Shown piece by piece: positions 14,424-25,775 of a stretch of DNA of 28,383 bases; within the stretch, counting starts at the first letter, position 1, and each line of letters starts with the position of its first letter. The notes beneath the pieces are model-generated. The model saw only the letters and a list, made by a program, of their open reading frames with translations, made no database searches and was not told the origin of the DNA. The position numbers and the translations under genes are program-made. Source of the DNA: Pseudomonadota bacterium (lineage in GTDB: Bacteria > Myxococcota_A > Polyangia > Haliangiales > Haliangiaceae); the NCBI GenBank assembly GCA_023428295.1, contig JAEYYV010000141.1, positions 1-28,383 of the forward strand, given 5' to 3'.

Positions 14424-15635
14424 ATGCGCATCGCGATGGGGTTCGTGCTCGCGGCTTCCTGCTTGGTGGCGTGCGGTGGCAAAGGCGGCGACGACGGGCC
14501 GACGCCGCTTCCTCGCTGCGCCACGCCGGTGAACGGAACCAACATCACGGCGCGCGAGATCGTGCGCGTCAATGGTGGCGCCGTTCTCGTCACCGCGCCG
14601 CGCGAAGATCCCCGGCTGTTCGTCGTCGAGCAGAACGGCCGCATCCGCATCGTCGACGAAGCGGGCGTGCTGTTGCCCGAGCCGTTCCTCGACATCGAGG
14701 AGGGCTACGAGCTCGAGGCCGGCGGCGAGTCGGGCTTGCTCGGCCTCGCGTTCCACCCGCAGTACCACGTCAACAAGACGTACTTCATCTTCTACACGAC
14801 GAACCGCGCGAACATCGTCGCGCGCTGCGTCTCCGACGCGGCGAACCCGAACATCACGACCGCGCCGTGCACCACGGTGCTCTCGATCCCCGACTTCGCG
14901 AGCAACCACAACGGCGGCATGATGGAGTTCGGTCCCGACGGTTACCTCTACATCGGCACCGGCGACGGCGGCGGTGGCGGCGATCCCAACCAGAACGGCC
15001 AGTCGCTCGTCGATGGCTCGCCGCGCCCCGCGAGCATCGCGCTCCTCGGCAAGCTGCTGCGTATCGATGTCGATCGCAAAGCGACCGACAAGGAGTACGC
15101 GATTCCGAGCGACAACCCGTTCGCGAACGGGGGCGGCGCGCCCGAGATCTTCATCATCGGCCTGCGCAATCCGTGGCGTTGGTCGTTCGACAAGGAGACC
15201 GGCGATCTGTGGATCGGCGACGTCGGCCAAGGCGAGATCGAGGAGCTCACCGCGTTGCCCGCTGGACAGCAGAAGGGCAAGAACCTCGGCTGGTCGATGT
15301 ACGAGGGTCGCGAGTGCTTCCGCGCGCCGTGCAGCGACACGAACATGACGTTCCCGCAGGAGGAGCGCACGCACGGCCAGGGATGGATCAGCGTGATCGG
15401 CGGCGAGACGTATCGCGGCACGTGCTACCCGGACATCGTCGGCTGGCACTTCTATACGGACTACGGGGCGGGCGGCCTCTATCGCGCGCGCCTGCAGAGC
15501 GACGGCACGCTGGAGAAGGTCACCGTCAGCGGATCGTTCCCGGGCAGCGTATCGAGCATCCACGCCGACGCGCGCGGCGAGCTCTACATGACCACGACCG
15601 GCGGCTACGTCCATCACCTCGAAGCCGGCCCCTGA
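14424..15635 (+). CDS. PQQ-dependent sugar dehydrogenase-type (GSDH/HHIP-like) lipoprotein, 403 aa
   Basis: Signal peptide with perfect lipobox LVAC (Cys17) followed by a Gly/Asp linker. The six-bladed propeller is recognised by DPRLFVVEQNGRIRI, GLLGLAFHPQY, NHNGGMMEFGPDGYLYIGTGDGG, LLGKLLRIDVD, GLRNPWRWSFD, WIGDVGQ and a C-terminal GWHFYTDYGAGGLYR segment. This is the soluble aldose sugar dehydrogenase/L-sorbosone dehydrogenase family, which oxidises sugars with PQQ in the periplasm. Several paired cysteines (VARCV...APCTT, ECFRAPC, GTCYPD) suggest disulfides, as in hedgehog-interacting-protein-like members. No PQQ biosynthesis genes are in the window. A paralogue follows at 15720. Sugar oxidation is a family inference; substrate unknown. 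Confidence 0.85.
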   Translation: MRIAMGFVLAASCLVACGGKGGDDGPTPLPRCATPVNGTNITAREIVRVNGGAVLVTAPREDPRLFVVEQNGRIRIVDEAGVLLPEPFLDIEEGYELEAGGESGLLGLAFHPQYHVNKTYFIFYTTNRANIVARCVSDAANPNITTAPCTTVLSIPDFASNHNGGMMEFGPDGYLYIGTGDGGGGGDPNQNGQSLVDGSPRPASIALLGKLLRIDVDRKATDKEYAIPSDNPFANGGGAPEIFIIGLRNPWRWSFDKETGDLWIGDVGQGEIEELTALPAGQQKGKNLGWSMYEGRECFRAPCSDTNMTFPQEERTHGQGWISVIGGETYRGTCYPDIVGWHFYTDYGAGGLYRARLQSDGTLEKVTVSGSFPGSVSSIHADARGELYMTTTGGYVHHLEAGP

Positions 15636-15707
15636 AACACGTTCGTGCGGCTCCCGCACGGATGCGACGGGATGCGAACGCCGACGCCGCTCGCCGCGCG
15701 ACGAGCG

Positions 15708-15713
15708 TATGAT
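15708..15713 (+). promoter_or_regulatory. Candidate -10 (TATGAT), leaderless
   Basis: TATGAT matches TATAAT at 5 of 6 positions and ends 6 nt before ATG 15720. It shows that the second dehydrogenase gene probably has its own promoter. Confidence 0.5.
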
Positions 15714-15719
15714 GCGCGC

Positions 15720-17123
<1,404 letters not shown>

Positions 17124-17124
17124 C

Positions 17125-17985
17125 GTGACGCTCTCGTCGCGCCGGATCGCGCTCGCGACCGGCATCCACTACAACGTCCTCGAGTGGGCGGGCCCGGCGG
17201 AGGGGTCGCTGACGTTTGTCCTCGTGCATGGCTTCACCGACGTCGCGTACGCCTGGCGCGGCGTCGCCGAGATCCTCGCGACACGTGGCCATGTCATCGC
17301 GCCCGACCTACGCGGTCACGGCGACAGCGATCGGATCGGCGGCGGCGGCTACTACCACTTCATGGACTACGTCGCGGATCTCGACGACGTGATCCGCCAG
17401 TGCGCGCGCACGAGCGTCGTGCTCGTCGGCCACTCGATGGGCGGCAGCGTGTGCAGCTACTTCGCGGGCTCACGCCCCGAGCGGCTGCAAGCGCTCGCGT
17501 TGCTCGAGGGATTGGGACCGCCCGACCAGAGCAGCGCCGACGGACCGACGCGCACCGCGATGTGGATCGACGCGTGGCGCGCCGCGCGCACGAAGTCGCC
17601 CAAGGTGATGGCCACGCTGGACGACGCGGTCGCTCGGCTCCGCAAGCACGACGATCTGCTATCTCCCGATCTCGCGCGCGAGCTCGCGGAGCACGGCACC
17701 AAGAAGGTCGACGGCGGCTACGCGTGGAAGCACGACCCACTTCACGCGACGTTCGGCCCGTATCCGTACCGTCTCGACACCGCGATGAAGTACTGGGCGA
17801 AGATCAACTGCCCTACCCTGATCGTCGACGGCGCGGACTCCAAGCTGAACCTCCCGCTCGACGAGCGCGCGAAGCGCCGCGCGTGCTTCGCGAACCATCG
17901 CTACGAGGTCATCGCAGGCGCGGGTCACGCGATCCAGCGGCACCAACCGGCTGCGCTCGCCGAGCTGCTCCTCTCGCTCGCGTAG
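17125..17985 (+). CDS. Alpha/beta-hydrolase fold protein, 286 aa
   Basis: GTG 17125 lies 1 nt after the dehydrogenase stop, so it is co-transcribed. Motifs: LVHGFTD (oxyanion region, residues 33-39), APDLRGHGDSDR, and the nucleophile Ser104 in VGHSMGG. The probable acid is in LIVDGADSK, and the catalytic His in GAGHAIQRHQP near the C-terminus. A cap region (residues ~130-215) is helical. There is no signal peptide, so it is cytoplasmic. Esterase, lactonase or epoxide-hydrolase activities all fit the fold. The location next to sugar dehydrogenases makes a lactonase-like role attractive, but the enzymes would be in different compartments. The gene abuts the converging kinase gene with no gap. 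Confidence 0.85.
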   Translation: MTLSSRRIALATGIHYNVLEWAGPAEGSLTFVLVHGFTDVAYAWRGVAEILATRGHVIAPDLRGHGDSDRIGGGGYYHFMDYVADLDDVIRQCARTSVVLVGHSMGGSVCSYFAGSRPERLQALALLEGLGPPDQSSADGPTRTAMWIDAWRAARTKSPKVMATLDDAVARLRKHDDLLSPDLARELAEHGTKKVDGGYAWKHDPLHATFGPYPYRLDTAMKYWAKINCPTLIVDGADSKLNLPLDERAKRRACFANHRYEVIAGAGHAIQRHQPAALAELLLSLA

Positions 17986-19368
17986 CTACTCGGTGATCTC
18001 GTCGTCGATCGGCGGCACGCTGATCTGCGCCGTACGCCGCCCACGCCAGTACAGCGGCACGAACACGCGGAACGTGGAGCCCTTGCCGACGGTGGACTCG
18101 ACCGACACCGGCGTCTGCAAGAGATCCGAGAGCTGCGCGACCAGCGCGAGCCCGAGCCCGACCCCTCCATAGCCGCGCTCGTCACCGCGCTCGCCCTGCC
18201 GGAACGGCTCGAAGATCTTCGCGCGATCCTCGGGCGAGATGCCGATGCCCGTGTCCTCGACGGCGAGCTCCACGCCGTCGGCGACCTCGCGCGCACGCAC
18301 GATCACCTTGCCGCCCTCGGGCGTGAACTTCACGGCGTTCGCGATCAGGTTGTCGTGCACGTGCGCGAGCCAGCGCTCGTCGGACTGGACGCTCGGCAGC
18401 TGGGGCGCGATGTCGACTTCGAGCGCCAGCTTCTTGGTGCCGACCATCCACGACGTCGACGCCGTGACGCGCTCGACGAGACTCGTGACATCGACGGCGC
18501 CCGGTCGCGCGTCGATCTTGCCGGCCTCGGCGCGCGTGAGCTGGAGAACATCGTCGACGAGCTGCAGCAGCGATTGGGCGCTGCGCTTGATCGACGCGCA
18601 TGCTTCGCGCTGCTTGTCGGTGACCGGGCCGTACACACCCGCCGCGATCACGTCCGCGAGTCCTTGGACACCGTGGATCGGCGTACGCAGCTCGTGCGTC
18701 ATCGACGCCACGAACTGACTCCGCTGCGTGGCGCTCTCGATCAGCTGCGCCGTGCGCCTCTCCAGGTCCGACTCCTTCTTGCGCAAGAGCCGCAGCGTCG
18801 CCACCGAGAAGAACGCCGGAACACCGACGACAAAGGCGCAGTACACCATCGCCGTGATCGCGTAGCCCACGGTCGGCGTCTCTCCCGGGGAGCCAGGCAC
18901 GTCCGTCGTCGGCAACACGCCCGTCGTCATGAGCGCGAGCATCGTGCCGAACGCGATCACGATCAGCGACGCCATCATGATCGTGACCGCGAGGTTCGAC
19001 AGCAGCGAGAGCACCGCGACGACGATCACGTACGTCGGCAACAGCGGACTGTACGGTCCACCCGTGAAGTAGATCGCCGCGGTCAGCAGGATCACGTCGC
19101 CCGTCGTGTTGAGACTCTGCGTCTCCATCACGAAGCGGTCGTGCTTGAGCGCGAGGAGCGCGAGCGAGTTGGTGGTCAGCTTGATCGTGACGAGCGCGAT
19201 ATACGCCCAGGTCCACTCCGTCAGCTCGAACAGCGCCGTCGACGCCGCGAGCACGGCAAAGCCGATCGCGATGGCGAAGCCCGACCGCACGCCGAACCAC
19301 AGCTTGGGCCGATTGATCGGCAACGCCATCTCGGCGAGCGCGTCCCCGAAGAACGACGGGCCCTTCAT
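17986..19368 (-). CDS. Membrane sensor histidine kinase with a multi-helix membrane domain, 460 aa
   Basis: About six transmembrane helices (residues ~28-195) without a large extracytoplasmic loop form the sensory part. HisKA follows with His225 in SMTHELRTPIHGVQGLAD. The ATPase domain has the N-box NLIANAVKFTPEGG, DTGIGISPED, PFRQGERG and GGVGLGLALV. The kinase is not fused to a receiver. A single-domain response regulator gene lies 12 nt upstream on the same strand, its likely partner. The sensor may detect a membrane or intramembrane signal. Stop codon TAG (17988-17986) abuts the hydrolase stop. Confidence 0.85.
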   Translation of the reverse strand: MKGPSFFGDALAEMALPINRPKLWFGVRSGFAIAIGFAVLAASTALFELTEWTWAYIALVTIKLTTNSLALLALKHDRFVMETQSLNTTGDVILLTAAIYFTGGPYSPLLPTYVIVVAVLSLLSNLAVTIMMASLIVIAFGTMLALMTTGVLPTTDVPGSPGETPTVGYAITAMVYCAFVVGVPAFFSVATLRLLRKKESDLERRTAQLIESATQRSQFVASMTHELRTPIHGVQGLADVIAAGVYGPVTDKQREACASIKRSAQSLLQLVDDVLQLTRAEAGKIDARPGAVDVTSLVERVTASTSWMVGTKKLALEVDIAPQLPSVQSDERWLAHVHDNLIANAVKFTPEGGKVIVRAREVADGVELAVEDTGIGISPEDRAKIFEPFRQGERGDERGYGGVGLGLALVAQLSDLLQTPVSVESTVGKGSTFRVFVPLYWRGRRTAQISVPPIDDEITE

Positions 19369-19380
19369 GGCCCCACAGTA

Positions 19381-19752
19381 CTAGGCTTCGCCGAGCAGCT
19401 GCTTGACCTGCGACAGGAGCTGCACGAGATCGAACGGCTTGGACAGGTAGCCGTCCGCGAGCGTCCCGAGCTGGATCGTGCGATTGGATTGATCGCGATC
19501 CGTGTACACCGCGGACATGAGGAGGATCGGGGTGTTCTTCCCGGTGCTCTTGATCTCGCGACACAGCTCGAAGCCGTTCTTTCGCGGCAGCTGAACGTCC
19601 ACGAGACACAGATCCGGCGCGTCGCTCTCGAAGCGCTCGATGCCCTCGGGTCCTGACGCGGCGGCGACCGTTTGATAGCCGTTCGCGGCGAGGAAGTCAG
19701 ACAGGATCATCTGATTCACCGGATCGTCCTCGACTACCAGGATCTTCTTCAC
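19381..19752 (-). CDS. Single-domain response regulator (CheY-like), 123 aa
   Basis: GTG 19752 gives the receiver start VKKILVVEDDPVNQMILSDF. Phospho-acceptor Asp52 is in CLVDVQLPRKNG, Ser and Lys of the active site are in LLMSAVYTDRD and LSKPFDLVQLL. No output domain follows, so it must signal by protein contact or phosphotransfer. It lies between the unknown gene (19776) and the histidine kinase gene (19368). TACGCT (minus, 19768-19763) is a possible internal -10 at 10 nt. Confidence 0.8.
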   Translation of the reverse strand: MKKILVVEDDPVNQMILSDFLAANGYQTVAAASGPEGIERFESDAPDLCLVDVQLPRKNGFELCREIKSTGKNTPILLMSAVYTDRDQSNRTIQLGTLADGYLSKPFDLVQLLSQVKQLLGEA

Positions 19753-19775
19753 GGCGAGATCGAGCGTAGCAGGAA

Positions 19776-21065
19776 TTACGTGAAGCGCGTCGAAGGGACC
19801 GGACCGCCCGCCCACATCCGTGATCTCTGTCCGGGTGTAGGCGGCCATGCGCGCGCCACGAGCGCACCCCACCTCGCCGGCTCGTCCGCGGCGAGATCCT
19901 CGACGGAGAGTGGCGCCGACGCGAGGATGTCCTCGGCGATCTGCGCGGGAGCGCGCTCGTTTCGGGCGGTGTGCCGTGTCTCGCCACCCGGCTCGATGAT
20001 GGGCATTTCGCCCCACGGGGCGACGAGCGTCTGGACGAGCAGCGTGGTGACGTCGGGAGCGACCGGGTTATCGCGGGTCCATGGCGTCGCGTGCGCGTAC
20101 AGGACCTGATCCGCCCGACGCGGTAACAGCTGCGCGAGGTGCGTGCTCGGAACCTCGGCGAGGTTGTACGCGACGACGAGGCCCGGCGCCGGAACGCCAA
20201 CCGCCGGCCACTCCGCGATCGGAATGCCGAGCTTGTGCGCCGCCGCGTGCGCCAGGATCTCGTTGCTCCGTCCCGGCGGCGCGTACACGCACGGCAGCGA
20301 CATCGGCGCGACGAGCTCCGCGAGCCGATCGAGACCGAACGCGATGCGCGAGAACGAGTCCGCGAGCCACGCGTACCGCCCGTGCATCGGCTCGTCGAAG
20401 CCGTACGGCGATTGATGGATCAAGAGCCCGCCGCCGAGCACGTAGTGCCAGCCGCGCAGATCGCGATCGTCGAGCGGCAGCGCGCCCGCGAGGCGATCCG
20501 CGCGCTCGAGCATGTTCGCGATCGTGTCGCGCATGACGCTCGTCTCGTGCGACTCGGGTGCGAGCGTCGGCAGCACCTCGCGCGTGATCGCGAGCTTGCC
20601 GCACATCGCCGCGTTGAAGCCGTACAGGTAGCGTGCGAGGAAGCTGCGAGCGCGCAACGCTGCATGGCTCTCGAGGACCTCGAGCGCGTCGGCGTACGCG
20701 AGCGCACTCTCGAGCGCGCTCACGAGCTCGCAGACGACCTCCTCGCTGTCGCCGACGAGTGCGAGGCAGCGCCACAAGAGCGTCGCCGCGATCGTGGGGA
20801 CCTCGGCATCGATCAGCGCGTATCCGAGCGAGAACAAGCGATCCGGGCTGTCCGGATCGCGGACGACATCGTCGATCTGCTCCGCGAGTTGTTCCGCACC
20901 TCGCCGCGCTGCGAGCTCGCCGAGCATCGCGATCCACGCCGGCAGCTCGTGCGCCGCGACGCTCTTTCCCGCCGGCCACCCGAGGTGCGCGCGGAGCTTT
21001 CCGAACGCGGCGCTGTCCTCGCCCCTGGCGATCAGCGCACGGACCTCATCGCGCTCGTCCGTCAC
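19776..21065 (-). CDS. Hypothetical protein, helical N-terminal half and alpha/beta C-terminal half, 429 aa
   Basis: GTG 21065 overlaps the SDR stop (GTGA, 21062-21065). The first ~170 residues are helical and TPR-like (e.g. ALAYADALEVLESHAALRARSF). The second half has mixed strands and helices, including GWHYVLGGGLLIHQSP, ADQVLYAHATPWTRDNP and a conserved-looking PCVYAPPGRSNEILAHAAA. There is no signal peptide or membrane helix. I recognise no family. Its tight placement between an oxidoreductase and a response regulator suggests that it could be regulatory or an accessory, but this is inference. Confidence 0.7.
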   Translation of the reverse strand: MTDERDEVRALIARGEDSAAFGKLRAHLGWPAGKSVAAHELPAWIAMLGELAARRGAEQLAEQIDDVVRDPDSPDRLFSLGYALIDAEVPTIAATLLWRCLALVGDSEEVVCELVSALESALAYADALEVLESHAALRARSFLARYLYGFNAAMCGKLAITREVLPTLAPESHETSVMRDTIANMLERADRLAGALPLDDRDLRGWHYVLGGGLLIHQSPYGFDEPMHGRYAWLADSFSRIAFGLDRLAELVAPMSLPCVYAPPGRSNEILAHAAAHKLGIPIAEWPAVGVPAPGLVVAYNLAEVPSTHLAQLLPRRADQVLYAHATPWTRDNPVAPDVTTLLVQTLVAPWGEMPIIEPGGETRHTARNERAPAQIAEDILASAPLSVEDLAADEPARWGALVARAWPPTPGQRSRMWAGGPVPSTRFT

Positions 21066-21886
21066 GCGAGCTTCGCGAGCTTCACGGAGGCATCCCACAG
21101 CGCGACGCGCGCGTCTTTCTCGCGCGCAGCCGACGCGGGCTGCGTGGGCGTACCCTCGCTGAAGTACGTGCCCGACGGCTCGTCGACGCTCGTCGCTCCA
21201 GCGAGGCGAATCGGCGTACGCGCGCCCGTCTCCGTGGACGCGCCCTGCACGGGACCGAAGCCCTGGCGCAACAGCTTGGTGCTGATCACGCCCGGATGCA
21301 GCGCGTACGCGACGAGCTTCTTCGGATCGCGCCGCTCCGCGAGCTCGAGCGCGTGCATCACGTTCGCGAGCTTGCTCTGCGCGTACGCGGCGTACGCGGT
21401 CCATCCCTGCGCGAGCGACAGATCGTCGAGGTGAATGCGGCCACGCGTGTGCGCGATCGAGCTGATGTTGATCACGCGCGACGGCGCCTCGGTAGCGCTC
21501 GCTTCGAGCCGCGGCGCGAGCAGCTCGGTGAGCAGGAACGGCCCGACGTGGTTCACGGCGAAGGAGAGCTCGATGCCATCCGACGTGAGCACGCGCTCGT
21601 CGGCGTAGATGCCAGCGTTATTGACCACCACGTGCAGCGCCGGCACCCGCGAGAGGATCTGGTCGGCGCCGTTGCGCACGGCGGCCAGCGAGCCGAGATC
21701 GAACGACACGCCCTCGATCTCCGCGCCCGGCAGCTCTTGCTGTAGCTTCGCGATCGCCGCGTCGACCTTTGCCTTGCTCCGGCCGTGCAGGATCACCTTC
21801 ACCCCTGCCGCCGCGAGGGCACGGGCCGTTGCTCGGCCGATGCCATCCGTGGACCCCGTGACGAGAACGACGCGCCGCTCACTCAT
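21062..21886 (-). CDS. Short-chain dehydrogenase/reductase, 274 aa
   Basis: ATG 21886 overlaps the stop of the peptidase gene (ATGA, 21883-21886). Cofactor motif TGSTDGIG (residues 10-17), HGRS after beta-2 (consistent with NADP(H)), NNAGIY, the catalytic Ser in INISSIAH (S142/S143), and Y168xxxK172 in AYAQSK. LHPGVISTKL follows as in retinol-dehydrogenase-like SDRs. The length is usual for the classical family. Likely cytoplasmic; substrate unknown. Confidence 0.85.
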   Translation of the reverse strand: MSERRVVLVTGSTDGIGRATARALAAAGVKVILHGRSKAKVDAAIAKLQQELPGAEIEGVSFDLGSLAAVRNGADQILSRVPALHVVVNNAGIYADERVLTSDGIELSFAVNHVGPFLLTELLAPRLEASATEAPSRVINISSIAHTRGRIHLDDLSLAQGWTAYAAYAQSKLANVMHALELAERRDPKKLVAYALHPGVISTKLLRQGFGPVQGASTETGARTPIRLAGATSVDEPSGTYFSEGTPTQPASAAREKDARVALWDASVKLAKLA

Positions 21887-23274
21887 GGAGCGAACGATAC
21901 CGCGCGAAGCATCACGGGTGGAACCCGCGGCTCTCGCTCGTTCGCGCGCTCGTTCACGTGCTCCCGTGCCTGCGGCGTCAGCGGGGTCACCCCGGTCCAC
22001 CGCTCGAGCTTCTCGAGCACCGCGCTTCGATCCGCCGCAGCGAGCCGTCCGATCCGCGCGCCGTGCGTTCCTTGCGCCTGCACGACGAGCAGCGAGTCCG
22101 TCGCGTTGCCGAGCGAGAACGCGCCGCCCGTCCACGGATCCCACTGGCCGTAGACGAACGCGAGACCGTCGCCCTCGGTGCGCACCCACGCGTCGATATC
22201 GCGCATCGCCGCGCCCTCGTCGTACACGAGCGGAACCGCGGGCAGCGCAGTGAGGTAATCGTCGTCGGTGTAGTGGAGGTGCGCGTCGAGATACGCCACG
22301 TTCGTCGACGGGAACCCGAGCTGCGTGTACGCCTGGTAGTAGTACGCCTCGAACGCCGCGACGCTCGGATCGCCGTTGTCCGTGACCGGCGACGTGTCGT
22401 CGAGGAAGTTCCACATCGCAGCGTCGTTCGCCGTCACCGCCGGCACCTCGCCGCACGCGGTGACGCCGCGGTACTGCCAGAACGCCCACTCGAGGCTGAC
22501 CACGCTCGACTCGACAGCGAGTGGGATCGGGATGCGCGTGAACGCGATGCCGCGCATCTCGGCTTGCGCGGTGGCCTCCGCCTCGAGCATCGCGCGGCGG
22601 TTGGCGAGCATCTCGGTGGCGACCGCGCGCACCTGGTTGCGACACGACGCCGGCCCGATCGCCTCCATGAACGGCCCGTACCGATCGTCGGGCGCACCGA
22701 ACGAGATCGGCGCGACGTACGGGACCGTGCCGTCGACGTCGTCTGGATAGAAGCGGCGATGATAGATGGCCGTCATCCCGCCCTTGCTGCCGCCCGTGGT
22801 GACGAACGCGCCGGGATACACCGTGCGCAGCGCCGTGATGATGGCGTGCTGATCGTCGGCCATCTGCTCGATCGTGCACTTCGCCCAGTCCGCCGACTCG
22901 GGGCGCGAGTCGCCGAAGAAGCGATGCTCGATCGAGATCTGATTCGCGAGCAGGAGGCGCGTCAGCTCGACGGGCGAGTCGAGGTAGTAGTCCCAGTAGC
23001 CCGACGTCTGCACGATCATCGGCGCCGCTTCGTCGCGATGAAGCAGCGACACCTTCTGCTGGAACGTCGGACCGTTCGGGTCCGCGTGATCGACCGGCTG
23101 GGTGAACTGGAGGACGTAGTACGTGTAGCCGGGCGTCCCCGTCGGCATCTCCGTGACCGTCACGCCCGGCAGCTGCGCGAGCTCGTCCGCGAACGACGGG
23201 AAGATCGGCTGGACCGATTCGTTGTCGCCACAGCCCGCCCACGCGACGAGAGCACCGAGGACCAGGGAGCGCAT
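21883..23274 (-). CDS. S37-family (PS-10-like) serine aminopeptidase lipoprotein, 463 aa
   Basis: Signal peptide of 14 residues ending WAGC (Cys15), a poor lipobox at -3 but otherwise acceptable. Family hallmarks include YTYYVLQFTQPVDH, MIVQTSGYWDYYLD, ISIEHRFFGDSRP, and the nucleophile Ser163 in TTGGSKGGMTAIYH, followed by VPYVAPISFG. The acid and histidine probably lie in GQWDPWTGG and QAQGTHGARI. PS-10 peptidases of Streptomyces release tripeptides or amino acids from N-termini outside the membrane. First gene of a five-gene minus-strand run, with a leaderless promoter. Confidence 0.8.
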   Translation of the reverse strand: MRSLVLGALVAWAGCGDNESVQPIFPSFADELAQLPGVTVTEMPTGTPGYTYYVLQFTQPVDHADPNGPTFQQKVSLLHRDEAAPMIVQTSGYWDYYLDSPVELTRLLLANQISIEHRFFGDSRPESADWAKCTIEQMADDQHAIITALRTVYPGAFVTTGGSKGGMTAIYHRRFYPDDVDGTVPYVAPISFGAPDDRYGPFMEAIGPASCRNQVRAVATEMLANRRAMLEAEATAQAEMRGIAFTRIPIPLAVESSVVSLEWAFWQYRGVTACGEVPAVTANDAAMWNFLDDTSPVTDNGDPSVAAFEAYYYQAYTQLGFPSTNVAYLDAHLHYTDDDYLTALPAVPLVYDEGAAMRDIDAWVRTEGDGLAFVYGQWDPWTGGAFSLGNATDSLLVVQAQGTHGARIGRLAAADRSAVLEKLERWTGVTPLTPQAREHVNERANEREPRVPPVMLRAVSFAP

Positions 23275-23281
23275 GGAGCGC

Positions 23282-23287
23282 ACCTTA
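23282..23287 (-). promoter_or_regulatory. Candidate -10 (TAAGGT on minus strand), leaderless
   Basis: TAAGGT ends 7 nt before ATG 23274. Promoter for the peptidase-SDR-unknown-regulator-kinase unit. Confidence 0.45.
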
Positions 23288-23337
23288 GCGCGTTGCCTTG
23301 CCAGGTAGGACAACTTCGAGGTAGCCATACGCTCCTC

Positions 23338-24421
<1,084 letters not shown>

Positions 24422-24432
<11 letters not shown>

Positions 24433-25123
24433 CGCTCGCCAGATAGCACGCGACCCTGCACGTGACGCGATCGCCAAGATCTGCGTACAGCGCTGCGCGT
24501 ACGCTCTCGGCTGACTCGGGCGCTAGCTGATAGCTCGCGCCGAGAAACGCCCACGCGTGCTCGAACGTGCCGCCGAGCTCCAGCTCGACGCGCTCGAACA
24601 CCGGCGCACTCCAGTTCGCGAACAGCTCGCGCCACCCGCGCTCGCTCTTCGCGCGCGGGTCCCCGAGCGCGATCGGACGAAGGTGCGGGCGAGCGATCGC
24701 CAAGAAGCGATGAAACGCGTCGCCCTCCTCCGCTGGCTCCACCGGGCCACCGCCGAGCAGCGCGACGAACCTGCCGCCCGGCACGATCACGCGCGCGAGC
24801 TCGGCGACGACCTGCTCGATGTCATCGAACAGCATGAACGCGAGATGACACACGCAGGCATCGAACGCGCCGGCGCGAAACGGCAGCGCCTGCGCGCACG
24901 CTTGCACGCGCACTCCGTCGCCGCGCGCGAGCTCCTCCATCGAGACATCCACGCCGATCGCGCCCGGCATCACGAGATCGCCACACGCGAGATCCAACAC
25001 GCGCCCGCGCACGCCCGCCGCGAGCCGCGCGTAGCTGCCGGTCTTCGCGAACGCACGCGACGTGGCGCCCGCGTGCGCCGCGTGAAACTCGCGCAGGAAC
25101 GAAGTTCTCCGATGGTCAGCCAC
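24422..25123 (-). CDS. Class I SAM-dependent methyltransferase (Methyltransf_11-like), 233 aa
   Basis: GTG 25123 has a TAGCGT hexamer ending 7 nt upstream and begins just before the first conserved sequence; GTG 25132 is an alternative adding three residues. Motif I is RVLDLACGD, a second acidic motif is GVDVS, then ALPFRAGAFDACVCHLAFM, and the post-motif ELARVIVPGGRFVALL. The C-terminal ~100 residues may bind substrate. The motif I Gly-rich loop is shortened (ACGDL...), which still fits the family. Small-molecule substrate unknown. Convergent with ychF and divergent from the 25146 gene with 22 bp between starts. Confidence 0.8.
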
Positions 25124-25130
25124 CTTCGAC

Positions 25131-25136
25131 ACGCTA
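25131..25136 (-). promoter_or_regulatory. Candidate -10 (TAGCGT on minus strand), leaderless
   Basis: TAGCGT ends 7 nt before GTG 25123. It overlaps by two bases the divergent TACAAC at 25135-25140. Confidence 0.4.
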
Positions 25137-25140
25137 CAAC
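25135..25140 (+). promoter_or_regulatory. Candidate -10 (TACAAC), leaderless
   Basis: TACAAC ends 5 nt before GTG 25146; only one promoter of the divergent pair can be occupied at a time. Confidence 0.35.
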
Positions 25141-25145
25141 GCTGC

Positions 25146-25691
25146 GTGCCCGAGCTGTTCGAGCTGCGCGACAAGCGCGAGCACGCGCGCGTGAACCGCC
25201 AGCTCGCCGCGCTGTTTCGCGATCGCGGGGCCCGCCGTCGCCCGGTGCGCCTCCAGGAAGGCACGTTCGCGTCGCACTACCTCGCGAGCGAGGACATCTG
25301 GCTCGTCGCGCACGCGCTTCCCAATCGCTATCGCAACGCGTTCGGTCCGGGCGATCCGGTGGGTCGCCGCAACCTGTGGCCGAGCGTGCAGCTGAACCTC
25401 GCGCTCGCGCCCGGCAGCGCACGCCCGCACGCGCGCTTTCTTCGCGATCGCCGCGAGCGGATCTGGATCGCGCACAACGGCGTGCTCGGTGGCCGTCAAG
25501 CGGGCCTCTCGCGCGAGGGCTTCGTGGGCGTGCTCGGCGGTGCGCGGCGCGTGAGCATCGAGGGCGAGCCGTGCGAGCTCGTCGTGCTCGGGACGTTCGA
25601 GGAGCCTGCCGCGCTGCTCGCGCAGATCGCGCGGCTGACGCATGCAGCGAGCCGCTACCGCGAAGCGCTCGCGTCGGGGCTCGCGTTGTAG
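25146..25691 (+). CDS. Hypothetical protein, 181 aa
   Basis: GTG 25146 starts MPELFELRDKREHARVN. The protein is basic, without signal peptide or membrane helix. It has a likely helical N-terminus and C-terminus, and a middle with HYLASEDIWLVAHALPNRYRN and RERIWIAHNGVLGGR. I recognise no family. The overlapping opposite-strand reading frame is taken as a shadow because the promoter-like hexamer and start codon favour this one. Confidence 0.55.
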   Translation: MPELFELRDKREHARVNRQLAALFRDRGARRRPVRLQEGTFASHYLASEDIWLVAHALPNRYRNAFGPGDPVGRRNLWPSVQLNLALAPGSARPHARFLRDRRERIWIAHNGVLGGRQAGLSREGFVGVLGGARRVSIEGEPCELVVLGTFEEPAALLAQIARLTHAASRYREALASGLAL

Positions 25692-25775
25692 ACGCTCGGG
25701 ACGCCGCTCGCTCTCGCGGATCTCGCGACGAGAGCGCGTCGATGCCGACCGTTCGAACGTCGGCCGCGACTCTAG

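Noticed and set aside
23328..23333. TACGCT as the ychF -10
   Set aside because: Only 4 nt separate it from ATG, shorter than the other cases, so it was not counted in the leaderless set.
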